A stretch of 64,000 nucleotides of DNA from Hermatobates lingyangjiaoensis (GCA_026182355.1 JAPFBL010000001.1:868001-932000), one strand, 5' to 3'. Counted from the stretch's first letter, positions 49,389 to 60,902 are shown. Numbers and translations: made by a program. The notes: generated by a model from the letters alone, not told the origin.

Positions 49389-49435
<47 letters not shown>
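49090..49435 (+). mobile_element. two consecutive short TA-bounded units with hammerhead-like cores
   Basis: Unit 1 carries CTCCTGAAGACGGATTGCCC, then AAAAATTTGAGTTTGTAAGT, and ends in a TA run near 49240. Unit 2 carries CCGATGACGACGACTGTCGG, AATATCGTTGTGAGTC, and ends in the TA run 49395-49433. Both share the order CNGANGA-C, stem, (G)AA, then a GTGAG- or GTAAG-type stem I partner. Confidence 0.55.
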
Positions 49436-49436
<1 letters not shown>

Positions 49437-49817
49437 CATCAAAACTAATAAGCCACCAATCTTGTTAGCCACTGAAGCTACACTACACCACTCATTGATG
49501 GAAAACAAATTTTCGTACTAGGTATTGCTTTAGTACAAATATATCATTAGCTTAAAATATTGAAAAATTCAACTTTTATAAAGAATGACAAAGTTGTATC
49601 AGTAACATTATTTTAAACAAATAAGAATCTTCAAAAGGAATAACACATCTATCACAAAAGAAATTCATTATAATAAGTTCCAACAATTCTTGTTATTACT
49701 ATAGAAGAATCTTATGCTTAAAAGAATTACTTTATATTGCTTCTTCGATATTCAAGGAAATCATGAAACACGCCTTCGACTTTTAAATTACAGAGGAATA
49801 AGTATCTAGATGAATGA

Positions 49818-50160
49818 ATGGAATGGATTACTGGACTAGAAAACACGAATATAAGTGCTAGTATTGGATATTCCACAACAGAGATTGTGACCAAACACCA
49901 AGGTCAAGATATGCGGGTATTTGCAGATGACTTTGTTATTATAAAAAAAAGAATGATCCATCGTACTTCCTTTGACTTTATGATGCATGTTGTCCAAATT
50001 GGCAAGAAATGGGTAAAGAGGAAAAGTTGGGATGTAAATCCAGCTAAAACTGACTTTATAACCTCCAGAAGAAAGAAAATTCCTTCCTTCTGAACTTAGG
50101 GATAGGCGAATACCTTTGGAGTTTCTTTGGATGAATTACTATACTTGAAAGAACCCTATA
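49818..50160 (+). pseudogene. non-LTR retrotransposon reverse transcriptase fragment
   Basis: VFADDFVII is the RT catalytic FADD box. About 45 residues on, GKKWVKRKSWDVNPAKTDFI matches the W...G..NP.KT motif, and after a frame change SLDELLYLKE resembles the following YLG(V)..D..L box. The usual upstream PQG motif is gone. A decayed internal piece inside the BCL11 intron, sense on plus. Confidence 0.75.
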
Positions 50161-50505
50161 ACAGATTCATTGGCTAAAGCAATCACTTTGACAATAAGAA
50201 TAAGAATAATGTGTCAGATTGTTTTATGTCAACGATTTCCAGCTTGTTATAACTGATAAAATTGATGTAGCCACAATGACAAAAAGTCAATTTTGACAAA
50301 AGTCAGCATTTAATTGTCTGTATACTGATAATTCGTGTTTGATATTACACCTTCACGATAGGCACATTAAAATAAAACCAAAACCACTTGATTGACAACG
50401 AGTTTGATAATATATTTGCTTATGGTAAAAATGAGTGTAGTCCACTCCAGTTTTTTTTTATTTATTTTTTAGCATGCTTTATATAGTATATTACTGATCA
50501 AAGGA

Positions 50506-50690
50506 CAATATGAAATGAAAAAAAAGACTAAGATCTTTCAACCGTAACAAGCGGTCTTCGTAAGAGTCAAAAAACCAACCCAGAACTTGACGAAAACCGC
50601 TTCTTACGGTTGAAAGATTTTAGTCTTTTTTTTCATTTCATATTGCGGTTTGATCATTAATTGTTTGATTCACGTGTTTATGTGAAATCT
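50506..50690. repeat. second inverted junction of PLE terminal repeats, decayed
   Basis: The left part is antisense (AATATGAAATGAAAAAAAAG then ACTAAGATCTTTCAACCG). The right part is sense (TACGGTTGAAAGATTTTAGT, TTTCATTTCATATTGCGG, TTCACGTGTTTATGTGAAAT). Same plan as 33222-33460 but shorter spacing and older. The ribozyme cores are damaged: in 50526-50568 (minus) CUGACGA reads CUUACGA, and in 50583-50625 (plus) it reads UUGACGA with stem III changed to GAUU. Confidence 0.85.
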
Positions 50691-50999
50691 TGTATCTATA
50701 GTATATTACATGCTATCGAATCTTGTTTAACATTAAAAATACGCATTAAGATTACATTAGACATTGCATTACATCAAGTTTTATCTATTACTTATATGAA
50801 AGCGACAGACTGCAAAAACCACTTAAAAAATGGTAAACATAAAAAATGAACGCTAGAAAAAAAAATTATAAATGAGAATTTGATGGTGTAGTAGCACTTG
50901 TATAGATCAAGAAGTTCAAACAAGATTTCACAAAATATTAGGTGATCTATGGTTAAAGTTTGATAAAGAATTGCGAGTAGGTGAAAGTTTCAACACTTT

Positions 51000-51200
51000 T
51001 ATTCCGGTAAGTGAGAAGTTAAATGGCAGGGAGTATTGCAGCAGCTGGCTGCAGTCCCAGCGAGAGCAGCTTTCTTCAGCGCGCCAAGGGCAGACGCGGA
51101 CAATCATTTAAAGGCGACATTTAACAGTGCGGTCAGCCGCTAAAGGTCTCTCCGCAGCCTACTTCTCTTTCTATTTGTTGTCAACCCACGCTTCCTTCAT
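51000..51200. promoter_or_regulatory. GC-rich island, candidate regulatory element
   Basis: GCAGCAGCTGGCTGCAG (CAGCTG E-box in a palindromic context), CAGCGCGCCAAGGGCAGACG, GACAATCATTTAAAGG and CGGTCAGCCGCTAAAGG. Well delimited against AT-rich flanks. Confidence 0.3.
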
Positions 51201-52369
51201 TAAATTTCCCTCACAGCCAAAACCACTATATCAAAGTGTGTTTCTCTGACTACTGTCCTTACCCATCAGTCATTCCTGCACTACAGTATACCTGTCCATT
51301 TGACTTCTACAGCAGCAATTAAAAACCACTAAGTTTAACCACTGAGAACTACAATAAAATTATTCACAAAGTACAAAAGATTTAAAATTATGTTAACAAC
51401 TTCCAATCAAACTATAGCATTATTCTCTTTTTGTTAATAAGCTATTAAAATATTATAACTAATAAATACTTTTTTGTTAGTTATTGACTGAATTATCTTT
51501 TATTCTTATTGACTGAATATAAAATGTCAATAATAATTAAAAATATAGTATTTCAAACAGAAATCATTATTTTAAAGTGAAAACGCACAAAATAATGTCA
51601 TAAATAAATATTTTTTCTAACAAGTTTCTATTTTTTATTGCATCGTTAATTTATGTCAAAATGAAATGAAAACGCCGTGAATGGAGGAAGATTTTTGAAG
51701 CAGCAATGTAAAACGTTGGTCTAAGACAAATGGTACAGACATGCTACGCAAACAAGACGGGGCAAATGGTTTAATGAAACAATATAGATTTTACAATTAA
51801 TCCAATCCAATTGTTAGAGATAGTGCTGTAATGATTAAGAATTAATCTTAAAAAAAAACTTAAAAATATGTAAAATAAATCTTGGAAGATTAAAAAAGTA
51901 CATTAACCATCTACAGACAAATTATTAATATCTCGAGTTGTTATTAAATAGGTAATATACTAGGAATGTCTCCTCCTATATTTAGTTTACATAGTTTGAA
52001 TAGCAGTGATCACTGTACCTAATAAATTCCATTAAAAGTTGGCATAACAAATTTGAATAGGTTTACACTAATATTAGTTTACTAATTAGTGTTTATTTAA
52101 CATCTGCTAACACGTACATAAGGACTTTCATGTGAGTAATTCGAAAAACATTTTTTCAAGTCGAGTATCTCTAAAATCTCATCATTTTTGGTAACATTTC
52201 CCATTAGTGCAGTAATTGCTATCCTCACAAGATAGCATGAGTGAGCTAGTGCACGATGTTAGCAGTATCTTTTAATCTGTTGTAATAGATAAGAGGATAT
52301 GTAACTTTATTGACTATTGCCTGAAATTGGCGCTCAGTCGATTTCTAAGAAGACAGAGGATCTTCTAAT

Positions 52370-52770
52370 CCTTGAAATCACCTTACTAAGAATAATCTTC
52401 ACGTCACTAATACTCTTTTCCACCCCCACCAATTTAATTACTGCTTCTATCGACATCCCTGTCTATAAATAAGGGAGGGAGGGTTTTCTATGAGTAGGGT
52501 AGGGTGTGACGGGGACAATGGCCCAGTTGCACAAGCCTTCACTCCCCTGGCGTGACGAGGCAAATCGGTGTGCGGCAGCAGACAGTCTGCACCCTGCCTG
52601 ATCGCCTTCAAAGTAGGGCACACAGCTACAATCATCTAATGGCCCTGCCATCATTAGCGCTCCTCTACCCACATCCTTCAAGCATGCACTCCACCGCCTG
52701 TATTCCCCATCCTAACCTTCAATCTAACCACTACTGCTCTCTCAACCACCATGCGCCGCCACACACATAT
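52370..52770. promoter_or_regulatory. GC-richer island, candidate regulatory element
   Basis: GGGTAGGGTGTGACGGGGAC, CCCCTGGCGTGACGAGG and GGCAGCAGACAGTCTGCACC, followed by a C-rich half. Multiple overlapping frames are composition artefacts. Confidence 0.25.
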
Positions 52771-52989
52771 CTATATTCTTGGCTACAAAGAAATGTATAT
52801 TTTTTTTAAATCATTTTTTAAATACATTTCTAATCATTTTTCAAATACATCATTTTTTAAAATACATTTATAAAAATGTATATTTTTTTAATGTATATTT
52901 ATTTAGCATGCTCCATATATATATTACATCCCTTCGAATATTTTTAACATTAAAATACATTACATTAAACCTATCATTACATTAAATTA

Positions 52990-53310
52990 AACATTAAGAT
53001 AGACAATATAAAAGTTTTTGAAAGTCTATAAGGTCTATGAATTTTTTAAAATTTTGAAATAGTTCACTGTTTTGTACTAACGTATTGTTTGCTGGAGGCT
53101 AGCCACAGCCAGTTGTTATTGTAAATGTCATAAATAATTGTCGCTCTTGGTCAAGAATTGGGCAACAGAAGAGTATATGGTTCCAAGTCTGTGGTGATAC
53201 ACTATCACAAGAACACCTGTCACTGTCAATGTTATGGAACCTATTAAGGTAAGATTTAGTCCTACCATGGGACTAAAGAGCTGGTATTACCTTGTGTGAA
53301 AATTCTATGT
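52990..53310 (-). pseudogene. non-LTR retrotransposon ORF2 C-terminal Cys/His tail
   Basis: Minus-strand HGRTKSYLNRFHNIDSDRCS, CDSVSPQTWNHILFCCP and ILDQERQLF match the tail of I/R1-type ORF2 (G..Y..RF......C.CD....T..H.LF.CP....R). Stops occur on both sides. A different copy from the relic at 5590-6017. Confidence 0.75.
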
Positions 53311-53734
53311 CGCACTTTTAATATATAAATATTAAAAAATATGTATGTATTATACAATATAACGACGAAATAAAAAAAAATATATGCATTTCAGAAATAA
53401 TAATAGGATTTTATAAACGTATCATACGTTTATATCGTTGATATCAATCAATATTGCCTGTTTAAAAAAAAGAACTACACTCCATTAGTCTATTAGAGCT
53501 TACATTACATGCTGTCTCTTTTTTAAAAATAAAAATATAACAAAGTATTTAAATTTTGTTTCATAAATACTCCCATTTTTTCTTTTTATTAAGTAAAGAA
53601 AAAATATCTTATATCTTTCTAGGAAGGTTTTAAAAAAGGTAAAATATTATATTTCATAGTCTACGTCTGAAGACGGAAAACTGATCTTGTATGCATTACT
53701 TTTACTGCTTAAAAAATCTTTGGATTTACATGTA

Positions 53735-54176
53735 TATATACATATATATATACGTATATGTACAACGAACACGTTCGTTGTTTACATCGGCCAGTGGACG
53801 CATTTACGTCTCCGTTCCTTCATTCTTTATCCTTTTATTTTCTTTCATTCTTCTCTCCTGAAGACGGCAAGACGCCGAAATTATTGAGATTCGTGAGTGT
53901 TAGTCCTTTTTCTTGTGTTCTCTAGCTGTAACTTTAATTATATATATAGTTCAATGTACATAAAAAAACAGTGCGCTTGGTTTCCCTCTCTTATCTCTCC
54001 TGAAGACGATTCAACCAAAAATTAGAGACTGTAAGTGTGTGTTTTTAATTTCTCTATGTTTTTTTATGTATATAAATGTATATATATACTGATGACGGTT
54101 AAAAAGAAAATTAGAGACTGTTAGTGTGTGTTTTTATTTACTGTGTACCTATGGTTATTATATATATATATATATA
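53735..54176 (+). mobile_element. chain of three short TA-bounded units with hammerhead-like cores
   Basis: Cores: 53858-53898 (CTCCTGAAGACGGCAAGACG, CCGAAATT, TTCGTGAG), 54000-54038 (CTGAAGACGATTCAACC, TTAGAGACTGTAAGTGTG) and 54089-54128 (CTGATGACGGTTAAAAAG, TTAGAGACTGTTAGTGTG). Each is followed by a T-rich tail and a TA run (about 53937-53948, 54071-54088, 54159-54176). The first has a clean GGC/GCC stem II, CUGAAGA and GAAA. The third looks like a copy of the second. A related fragment (GTCTGAAGACGG) lies near 53665. Confidence 0.55.
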
Positions 54177-54849
54177 GACTTTGAAAACTATATTCAAGAC
54201 GATTGAAAACCAGATCCTTCAACTCACATTCTATGTCTATACATATTTGTAAATATGTATATGCCATACATAGTTCAAATAATAATGGAGTAACAGACAC
54301 TTACTATCTCTAATTCTTGGTTTTAACTGTTTTTTCAAGAGTGTAATGGAAGAGAGAGCCAAAGTACGACACTGTGACGATTGGAAGCCCACCAAAAATT
54401 GGTGTCCGCTATAAGAGTACTTTCTTTATTTTTATTACTTTATTAACTTTGAACTATTGCTCTCGGAATGGATAGTTTTCACAAATGTTTACAAGCTTTG
54501 TATCATAAAATATTGTACAGATCAAAAGAAATACTGCAAAATAATAGTTGTTCTCAAACTGGCTCAACTCAGCCTAAAAACAGCACTCTCTCTTCATTTT
54601 CTTTTATAATCTTCTCGTGTTTATAAACTATTGTATGAAATATCAATCGTAGTAACTATTTATTCTGGATCTCATTTGAGTTCTATTTAACTTTTATTTT
54701 TTTGCTCCTTTATACGGGTATTAAGCATGATTACACATATAGTATAAACTATATTTATTTCAATTTAAACTATTATAAAATAAGAAGTAATAAATTATTG
54801 AAATTGTTCTAATTTTTAAAATTTTGAAAAGAAAAATAAAGAAGACAAT

Positions 54850-54960
54850 TTCTACGGTCTTCCGAGGAAAGTCATTATCAAGGAACAAAGAACATTCTCA
54901 GTTCTTTGATAACGAGCTTCCTTGAAAGACCTTAGGATATTTTTTTCTATTATTCCTCGG
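54850..54960. repeat. imperfect inverted repeat, about 35-40-bp arms
   Basis: ACGGTCTTCCGAGGAAAGTC and AAAGAAC on the left mirror GTTCTTTGATAACG and CTTCCTTGAAAGACCTTA on the right around CATTCTCA. It resembles the head-to-head junctions of other PLE-type terminal repeats here, but carries no clear ribozyme core. Confidence 0.6.
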
Positions 54961-55519
54961 CAATTTGTTTTTGTGTATGTAGCATCACAGATTGTATTGT
55001 TGCTTTGTTATGTAAATACGTAAATCCTCTGTGTTATTTCCTTCGTCTTTTTTTTTTTTACTTATTACTTGATTTCAACATGAATATACAAACACTATAA
55101 TACTTTTAATTCCCTCTCAAATGCCCTGCGATTTCATACCTCTAGTCTTGTATATTATTTTTTTTATTTTCTAAGATTACTCTTTATATAGGTTTCGTTT
55201 TATACTGATTGTATTTTGTACATTAATTTGATTTATATTTATTTATTAAAATAAATAGTGGGTTTCTGTTTCAAACACATTAAACCTAAGTAAATAATCA
55301 TGGATAAAGACCCACATAAGTTGAAATTTTATCTCTATATGCTCATTTTGACAAAAGAAACAATAAACAATTCAATACATATTCATGGTATTAATATCTA
55401 TTGTTACTCAAGAATAATAGTGATTATTTTTAATTATTTTTGTTTTAGATTTAGTTTCACAATAAATGTTTACAATTATTGTGTTCATGAAAGGCTTTGT
55501 TCCAGAAACAAATGTATAA

Positions 55520-55960
55520 TGTCTGACCATGAGCGGTGAACGGAAAGATGATGAGGACTGATTTCTCCATATCTAAGAGACGGAGTGTTGTATTGATTAC
55601 AGCTGTTGATTAATGCGACTGTTTGAATGTATAAGGACGGGACCCCCGAACATGAGAAGGTAGGTCTTCCCATTGTCCACCTACCTGGCGTGAATACTGA
55701 GTGGTGAAGTGGTCTATTGTGGGCAGAAAGAGAAGAAGTGATGAGAGCGAAAAAGACGGAACGAGAAAGATTGAGTGAGTGACCTGCTTGTGGGAGGATG
55801 ACCCGTTAGCGGTGTGCAATTAACTTGGCGACATCCGCTCTCCTTCTCGAGTCTCCATCTCTCTGTGGGGACGCAAGAAGCAAACCTTGTTCGCAAGCTG
55901 CGCTGAACGTGATCACAGTACGTCCTAACCACTAATTCGAATAGGCATCGAAGCTAGAGA
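55520..55960. promoter_or_regulatory. GC-richer island, candidate regulatory element
   Basis: About 440 bp of balanced composition with CACCTACCTGGCG, GGAAGATTGAG-like purine runs and CTTGGCGACATCCGC. It is the closest island to exon 2 on the intron side (1.2 kb away). Confidence 0.3.
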
Positions 55961-56425
55961 CGCTCAGAATCAAAACATTGCCGGTCATCGACAACCATAA
56001 TAAAATGACTACCAAATACTAAAGTAAAGCAATCAATAAGTTTATTACAAAGATATCTACAAAACTAATCGTACATCTTATAACAATAACTGAGAATAGC
56101 AACTAGTTATTCATTAATTATTAAGCAAATGATTGAAATAACCTTATGAATGACTGAATTAAACAAAATGAAATATAAATGTCTATTACGACTAGAATAT
56201 TATCATGAACGTATTTACAGTCGTATTATATTCCGGTCACTTTGAGATTTTCAGAGGAAGCAGATATTTAGCTCCTCGTAAGTAGATCAACTCGGGAACT
56301 AAAACTCAATTGTTAGTTATTCTGAATTACTCTTTTTTTGTTCATTACTTTATTTAATTATTTTTGCCATATATATATATAACAAGACTTCACAGTAAAC
56401 TCGTAAATACACCAGTTGGATTTTC

Positions 56426-56468
56426 GACTGTGACAAATACGGCTTATTACGGTTGAAAGATCTTGGTC
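56426..56468 (+). pseudogene. degenerate hammerhead from a PLE terminal repeat
   Basis: GACTGTGACAAATACGGC then TTATTACGGTTGAAAGATCT and TGGTC align with the ribozyme at 33377-33419, but the CUGACGA core reads UGUGACAAA and stem II is broken. The preceding CCAGTTGGATTTTCG matches the repeat consensus. Confidence 0.65.
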
Positions 56469-56689
56469 ATTTCTGCACATCTCTTAATTATTTATTTGTA
56501 TGTATTGATAATTTATAAATTTAACTCTATTTACAGTCTCTTTATATATTATATTTTTCGTTTTCATTTCTTGTGGGTTTATTTTTCGTTTTACTTTTCT
56601 ATTAGATTATTAGTATTATTTATTTAGGTATTATTTCTTCTTACCCGCCCCCCTCCCCTCACTCCCTTTAAGGTGAGAACTCAGATCTT

Positions 56690-56825
56690 TCTGAGAAGGA
56701 AACCCCAGTTTCTGGTTGGCTTTCCAGTCACCTGTTTCTGATTTCGATGGATTTCGAAACATCGTTGTGAGTTTTGTTTTCACTACTGTGTGTATTGTTT
56801 ATTTCAATATATTATAAATAAAAAG
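56690..56825 (+). mobile_element. short unit with related ribozyme-like motif
   Basis: CCTGTTTCTGATTTCGATGG, ATTTCGAAACATCGTTGTGA and GTTTTG share the ...CGAAA...ATCGTTGTGAG ending with the unit at 49285 and end in an AT-rich tail. The core is degenerate. Confidence 0.4.
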
Positions 56826-57204
56826 AATAGATTGAATGTGTAATTTCAAGTTATTTTTAGTTTTTGCATTTGACTGCAAAAAAATTATCTACAACATTCT
56901 CTTTTAGGAAATAAATAACATAAATAAGCTAGTTAGAAAACTGCCAACTGTCAGCGAGTCTAATTGTATAAACTTTTTATAAATTCCTTGCACTATCCAA
57001 AGGAAAATTTCATTAATGAAGGTACTATTTGTCAATAAGTGTTCAGCTTTTCTAGATTAAATGATTTTATTTCGCCATTTGAACGTAATTTCAAATATCT
57101 TATAAAGTGCAAAAAGATTTAAATGTCATGAGGTAACATGACATTTAGTGAATTGTACACAATTGAAATTGGGCTATTTGTTTGAAAGGAAGTTGAGTGC
57201 ATAC

Positions 57205-57516
57205 CGGAATTGATGGTGTTGGACTGGGCGTCAGTCCTGAGCTTTTTGGAGGGTCCTTCCTCCGGAGAGGAGTGAGGTGGGGTGGAATCTGACTTGAGGT
57301 CGGGAGTGGCAGGCGTCGAAGGCCGTGGGGCAGTGGTGCCGCCCTCGCCTCCGCTCGACTCGCCCCCATTGGCAGCGCTGTCCTCACAGCCGGAGGCGTA
57401 GTTTTCTTTGTTGCACGACTTCACTTTATGCTGGATAAAACGCACTATGTCTCCCAGAGCAAACCTCTTTTGACAGACTCCACAAGTAAGAGCGTCTTCA
57501 TCGTCCTCTCTCCTCT
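57205..57516 (-). CDS. BCL11: BCL11-family transcription factor, second coding exon (N-terminal CCHC finger)
   Basis: Encodes the N-terminal zinc finger of BCL11: [15 protein letters not shown], then [10 protein letters not shown], matching the CCHC finger that in vertebrate BCL11A mediates self-association. A Ser/Pro/Glu-rich linker ending [15 protein letters not shown] follows. The acceptor is tttttcatttgcag (AG at 57518-57517). The exon begins with two bases that finish a split codon, then AGG-AGA-GAG-GAC (R-R-E-D). The proposed donor is CCG/GTATGC at 57204-57203; it leaves one G, which joins AG of the terminal exon to make Glu. That gives the conserved E-P-S-x-Y junction, which is strong support for the boundary. 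An upstream in-frame ATG (57557-57559) reads through the acceptor and is intronic. The exon carrying the NuRD-binding start motif (MSRRKQ-like) was sought on this strand up to 64000 and not found. Confidence 0.93.
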
Positions 57517-57693
57517 CTGCAAATGAAAAATTCCAGTCAGTCAACTTTTCATTTAACATCTTTCAGGCTATGCGCCTAAACATTTTGCAAGTTTTCATGA
57601 ATTCATGTCAAGTGTGCAAATATTTTATATTACATCTAACAAACCATGCGTTACGTTTATGATAATTACTTTCTGAGAACTTAGTAGTATCCA

Positions 57694-57988
57694 GAGGGGG
57701 CCAGGTTAGCTCAGTGGTTAACGTACTCGCCTCTGGGCTGGTAATCCGGAGTTCGATTCCCAACGGGCCCTCGATTTATTCACGCGGGAGGTGAATAAAA
57801 CTGAGTACGTCGTCCCTCGGAGAGGACGTTAAGCCGTCGGTCCTGAGCCTGTACAATGTCAGGTACTCGTTAAAGATCCCTACTCAAAATGCACTTGAGT
57901 TCGGCAAAACTTAGAACTCCCAATGTAGAATCACCGGTTAACGGTTAACGTTATTACCCGCTAGGGAATCGGTTTAAAAAAAAAAATT
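57694..57988 (+). mobile_element. tRNA-derived SINE, copy C, with intact target-site duplication
   Basis: Box A (TTAGCTCAGTGGTTAA) and box B (GAGTTCGATTCCC) are well kept, and the body matches the other copies, ending in an A-run. The flanking 10-bp direct repeats GTAGTATCCA (57684-57693 and 57989-57998) are identical, marking LINE-mediated insertion. It sits about 180 bp upstream of BCL11 exon 2, antisense to the gene. Confidence 0.9.
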
Positions 57989-58539
57989 GTAGTATCCATG
58001 CATATATCAAGTGGACATCATTCAATAATTATTAAGATATTTGTTAAAATAGTAAAATTGTCCTATTACGAACATATTATCTCCATCGATCATGGAAAGT
58101 AAAGTATATTGTTCAATTTTACAAAAGTACTCAGATGTATACTCGTATAATAAGAAACATTCAACGTGTTTATCTTGTGTCCAAATGATCAATACAATAG
58201 TAATAACTCTGATCTGATGTCAAGTTAGTAAATGAACAAATGCCTTCAAGAACCTGAACGCTTCAGCCTTGAGGCTGGGTTTCCTTATATGTAGATACAT
58301 AATCTATTCATATTTCATTTATTCCAATCATATATGCATTGACAAACCATCATAATTATATGTGCAATTGTTATCCATACTAAAGTTAAATTTAATGAAA
58401 ATATTAAGCATAGTACATTTATGTTACCACCATAGCTGTATTTTATTTTATACAAATAGTTTCTCCGGAAAATATAGCCAATGTACATATATAAATAATT
58501 TTTGTCGTGAAAGTTTGGCGAAATAATTAAGGGAACATA

Positions 58540-58820
58540 GACTGGGGTGGAACATTTGTTAGGGTGTTTGCGGAGAAGGGTGGGTGATGGAGGGTCAAAC
58601 AAGAGGGGTGTGTTTCAGGAAAAAGCGGGCGGTTGCCTAAACAAACAAAGGGATACAGTTTTTGGGTGGGGCGGAGGTGAGCAAACAAAGCTGTAAGGAA
58701 GGGGGCGATCTATTGGTCAGTGTTGGGGGGTTGGGCAGGGAGAGTGGGCAGTGGTCAGCGCCACGCATGCGCAATCAGTATATTGTGTGTCACGAGATGC
58801 TGCCGACAGAGGGCGGAGTC
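58540..58820. promoter_or_regulatory. candidate enhancer or insulator with FOX and NRF1-type sites
   Basis: CCTAAACAAACAAAGGG and GAGCAAACAAAGC are forkhead-like. ACGCATGCGCA (58763-58773) is an NRF1-type palindrome. CAGAGGGCGGAG is CTCF-like. Strong G-rich strand bias (GGTGGGGCGGAGG). Confidence 0.35.
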
Positions 58821-60039
58821 ATCTCTCTATTATCATCATATGTGGATTTTGTTTTTCTTTATTTATATTTGAATATGCTGTATTTTGTCTGTTAACATAA
58901 GGCACATGTGAAACTAGTTGCATACCAATTTATCTGAATACAACATATGTGGTATTAATAATTTCAGTATTATTTAACAATTTCTTTCATATTTTTTTTT
59001 AAAATTTAGATTCAAATAGTAAATATTATATCTAACAGCTTTTCCAACATAAATATCTTATAGAAATAATAGAAATTATAGAAAATATTGTTCTTGCAAA
59101 ATTATGAAATACGTATACTTTTCTTACATACCCATAGCTTGGTGGGACACCTAAGTACATATTAATAGATACATTACTATTTTAATACATCTACAATTTA
59201 TTCCTGTAGCAATAACTACAAACAAAGAAATATTTTAGTGATTTGTACAGCACTTGTTATGAAGCATATTTATTTACTTAGAGCAAATAAATATTTATTT
59301 ATCCAGCCAATGATCTTGAAAATTAAGATCATTAATTTAGTTATATATTTAATTATTAATTTTTAATTATCACTAATGAACATTAGTCATTAATATATAT
59401 TACTATTTTTTTTAAAATTGAACAATAAATCTGGGAAACGAAAATGGATTATTTGAATTAATAATTTTTTTTTATTTTATTTTACAGAAATTCTATTTTA
59501 TTAAGGTACATTTAAAACTTATTTTAAATAAAACAAACTTTATTTTTACACCTAGTGGATTAAATTTTAATAATACATTAGGTAACTATCAATTAAACTA
59601 ATTTACCAATAAACATCTGTAAGAAACGATAAATATTCACACATATCTTTTGACCAGTGTAATGCAGCAATAGTATTCTGTTCTGTGTGTGTTCCTTATG
59701 TTTGAAGCTCTTACAAACAATGGTTGACCATTTAAAAGACTAGGTAGGGTAACGAAAATCAGTTAAGCCTGAATTTAGCAGCAAATTCATGTTATTTTAC
59801 ACAATTTGACAGGTAGTCAGGCAAGTCTTTTAGTTAGGAAGTTACCAAGCTAAGGCAAATTCAACTCAATGCAATCAACAGTTTATAAACTGTTTTAATC
59901 TTTTAAAAATTGTTTAAACTAGCATTCTGACAATTGCTGGAGAGTATGCTAACATGTTTCAGAGGTAATGGCATAGTTATATGCACTGTAGATTCTTGCA
60001 AACCAAGTCATCTGGTAGGTGGCAGGAATTCATATTTCT

Positions 60040-60200
60040 GTTTCACATGGTAACACTGCAGTATGATTTAGATGTTACTGGAGGAAATCACGGCCCTTGA
60101 GTAGTCTGAGGCACCCTGCCACGGTCATCCTAGCGATATTTAAAGACTGCTTTCATATGGATTTAGGAGATTTGCGCATGTTCCCTCTTTATCTTGTCTG
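60040..60200. promoter_or_regulatory. GC-richer island, candidate regulatory element
   Basis: ATGGTAACACTGCAG, AATCACGGCCCTTGAG, CACCCTGCCACGGTCATCC and GGAGATTTGCGCATG in AT-rich surroundings. Confidence 0.2.
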
Positions 60201-60639
60201 TATTTATCTTTGTAATCAGCATTGATAATTTGTTTTGCCGTTATAAAAGAGGTTTGTAGACCAGGTTATGGTACAGCTGTCCTAGGTCGTTCCAACTAAT
60301 CTGGTTCCTATCCATGTATGTCAAACTGTCCCAGAATTTGTTGGAAAACTATTCCTTGGCCTTTCTTATTAAACGAGCTAATACATTCCGACATGTTATT
60401 GCACTACTTTTGATCACTATAGTACTTTCCAATAGCTGTTTGTCAGTAAGCCAATATAAACACTTTACTAAATCGGAATTAATTTATCTTGTCTATCACT
60501 ATCTGAAAGACTGCAGTGTTTCAGTGGAACTTACCCATTTACTAACACTACTCTAAAATTGAAATTGAGATACTCGTAGTTATACTTCGATTCCTCCGTT
60601 TCTATAAGCACCTTTGGCCAAAATATCTTTTAAGAAAAT

Positions 60640-60740
60640 ATAATATTATAGTCTACTAAAAATTATAAGAAATATATTATACTATAACATACTTTAACAT
60701 ACTATAATATACTATAACCTACTATAAATTATAGTATGAA
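60640..60740 (+). repeat. short tandem repeat based on ACTATAATAT / ACTATAACAT
   Basis: Roughly ten-base units (TACTATAACA, TACTTTAACA, TACTATAATA, TACTATAACC, TACTATAAAT) in a row. Confidence 0.75.
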
Positions 60741-60838
60741 GTCTGACGCTAAGTTAATTCTACTCAAATTGAGTGAAAAGTTGTCATTTGACGCCAACGC
60801 GGATACTCAAACTCAAACAATCACACAATCTCCCTTCC

Positions 60839-60840
60839 CT

Positions 60841-60902
<62 letters not shown>

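Larger units (their letters stand above)
20071..57204 (-). other. BCL11: BCL11 intron (37.1 kb) between exon 2 and the terminal exon
   Basis: Phase-1 intron bounded by the GTATGC donor (57204) and the tttcag acceptor (20071). Vertebrate BCL11A has an extra in-phase exon in this position; I found no counterpart, but a short diverged one could be missed. The intron contains Penelope-like and non-LTR relics, SINEs, TA microsatellites and a series of GC-richer islands listed separately. No convincing intact host gene is nested inside it. Confidence 0.85.

Noticed and set aside
57119..57559. Open frame with an ATG start covering BCL11 exon 2
   Set aside because: The N-terminal part reads through a clear acceptor (tttttcatttgcag) and the C-terminal part runs past the donor that gives the correct in-phase junction; only 57205-57516 is exon.
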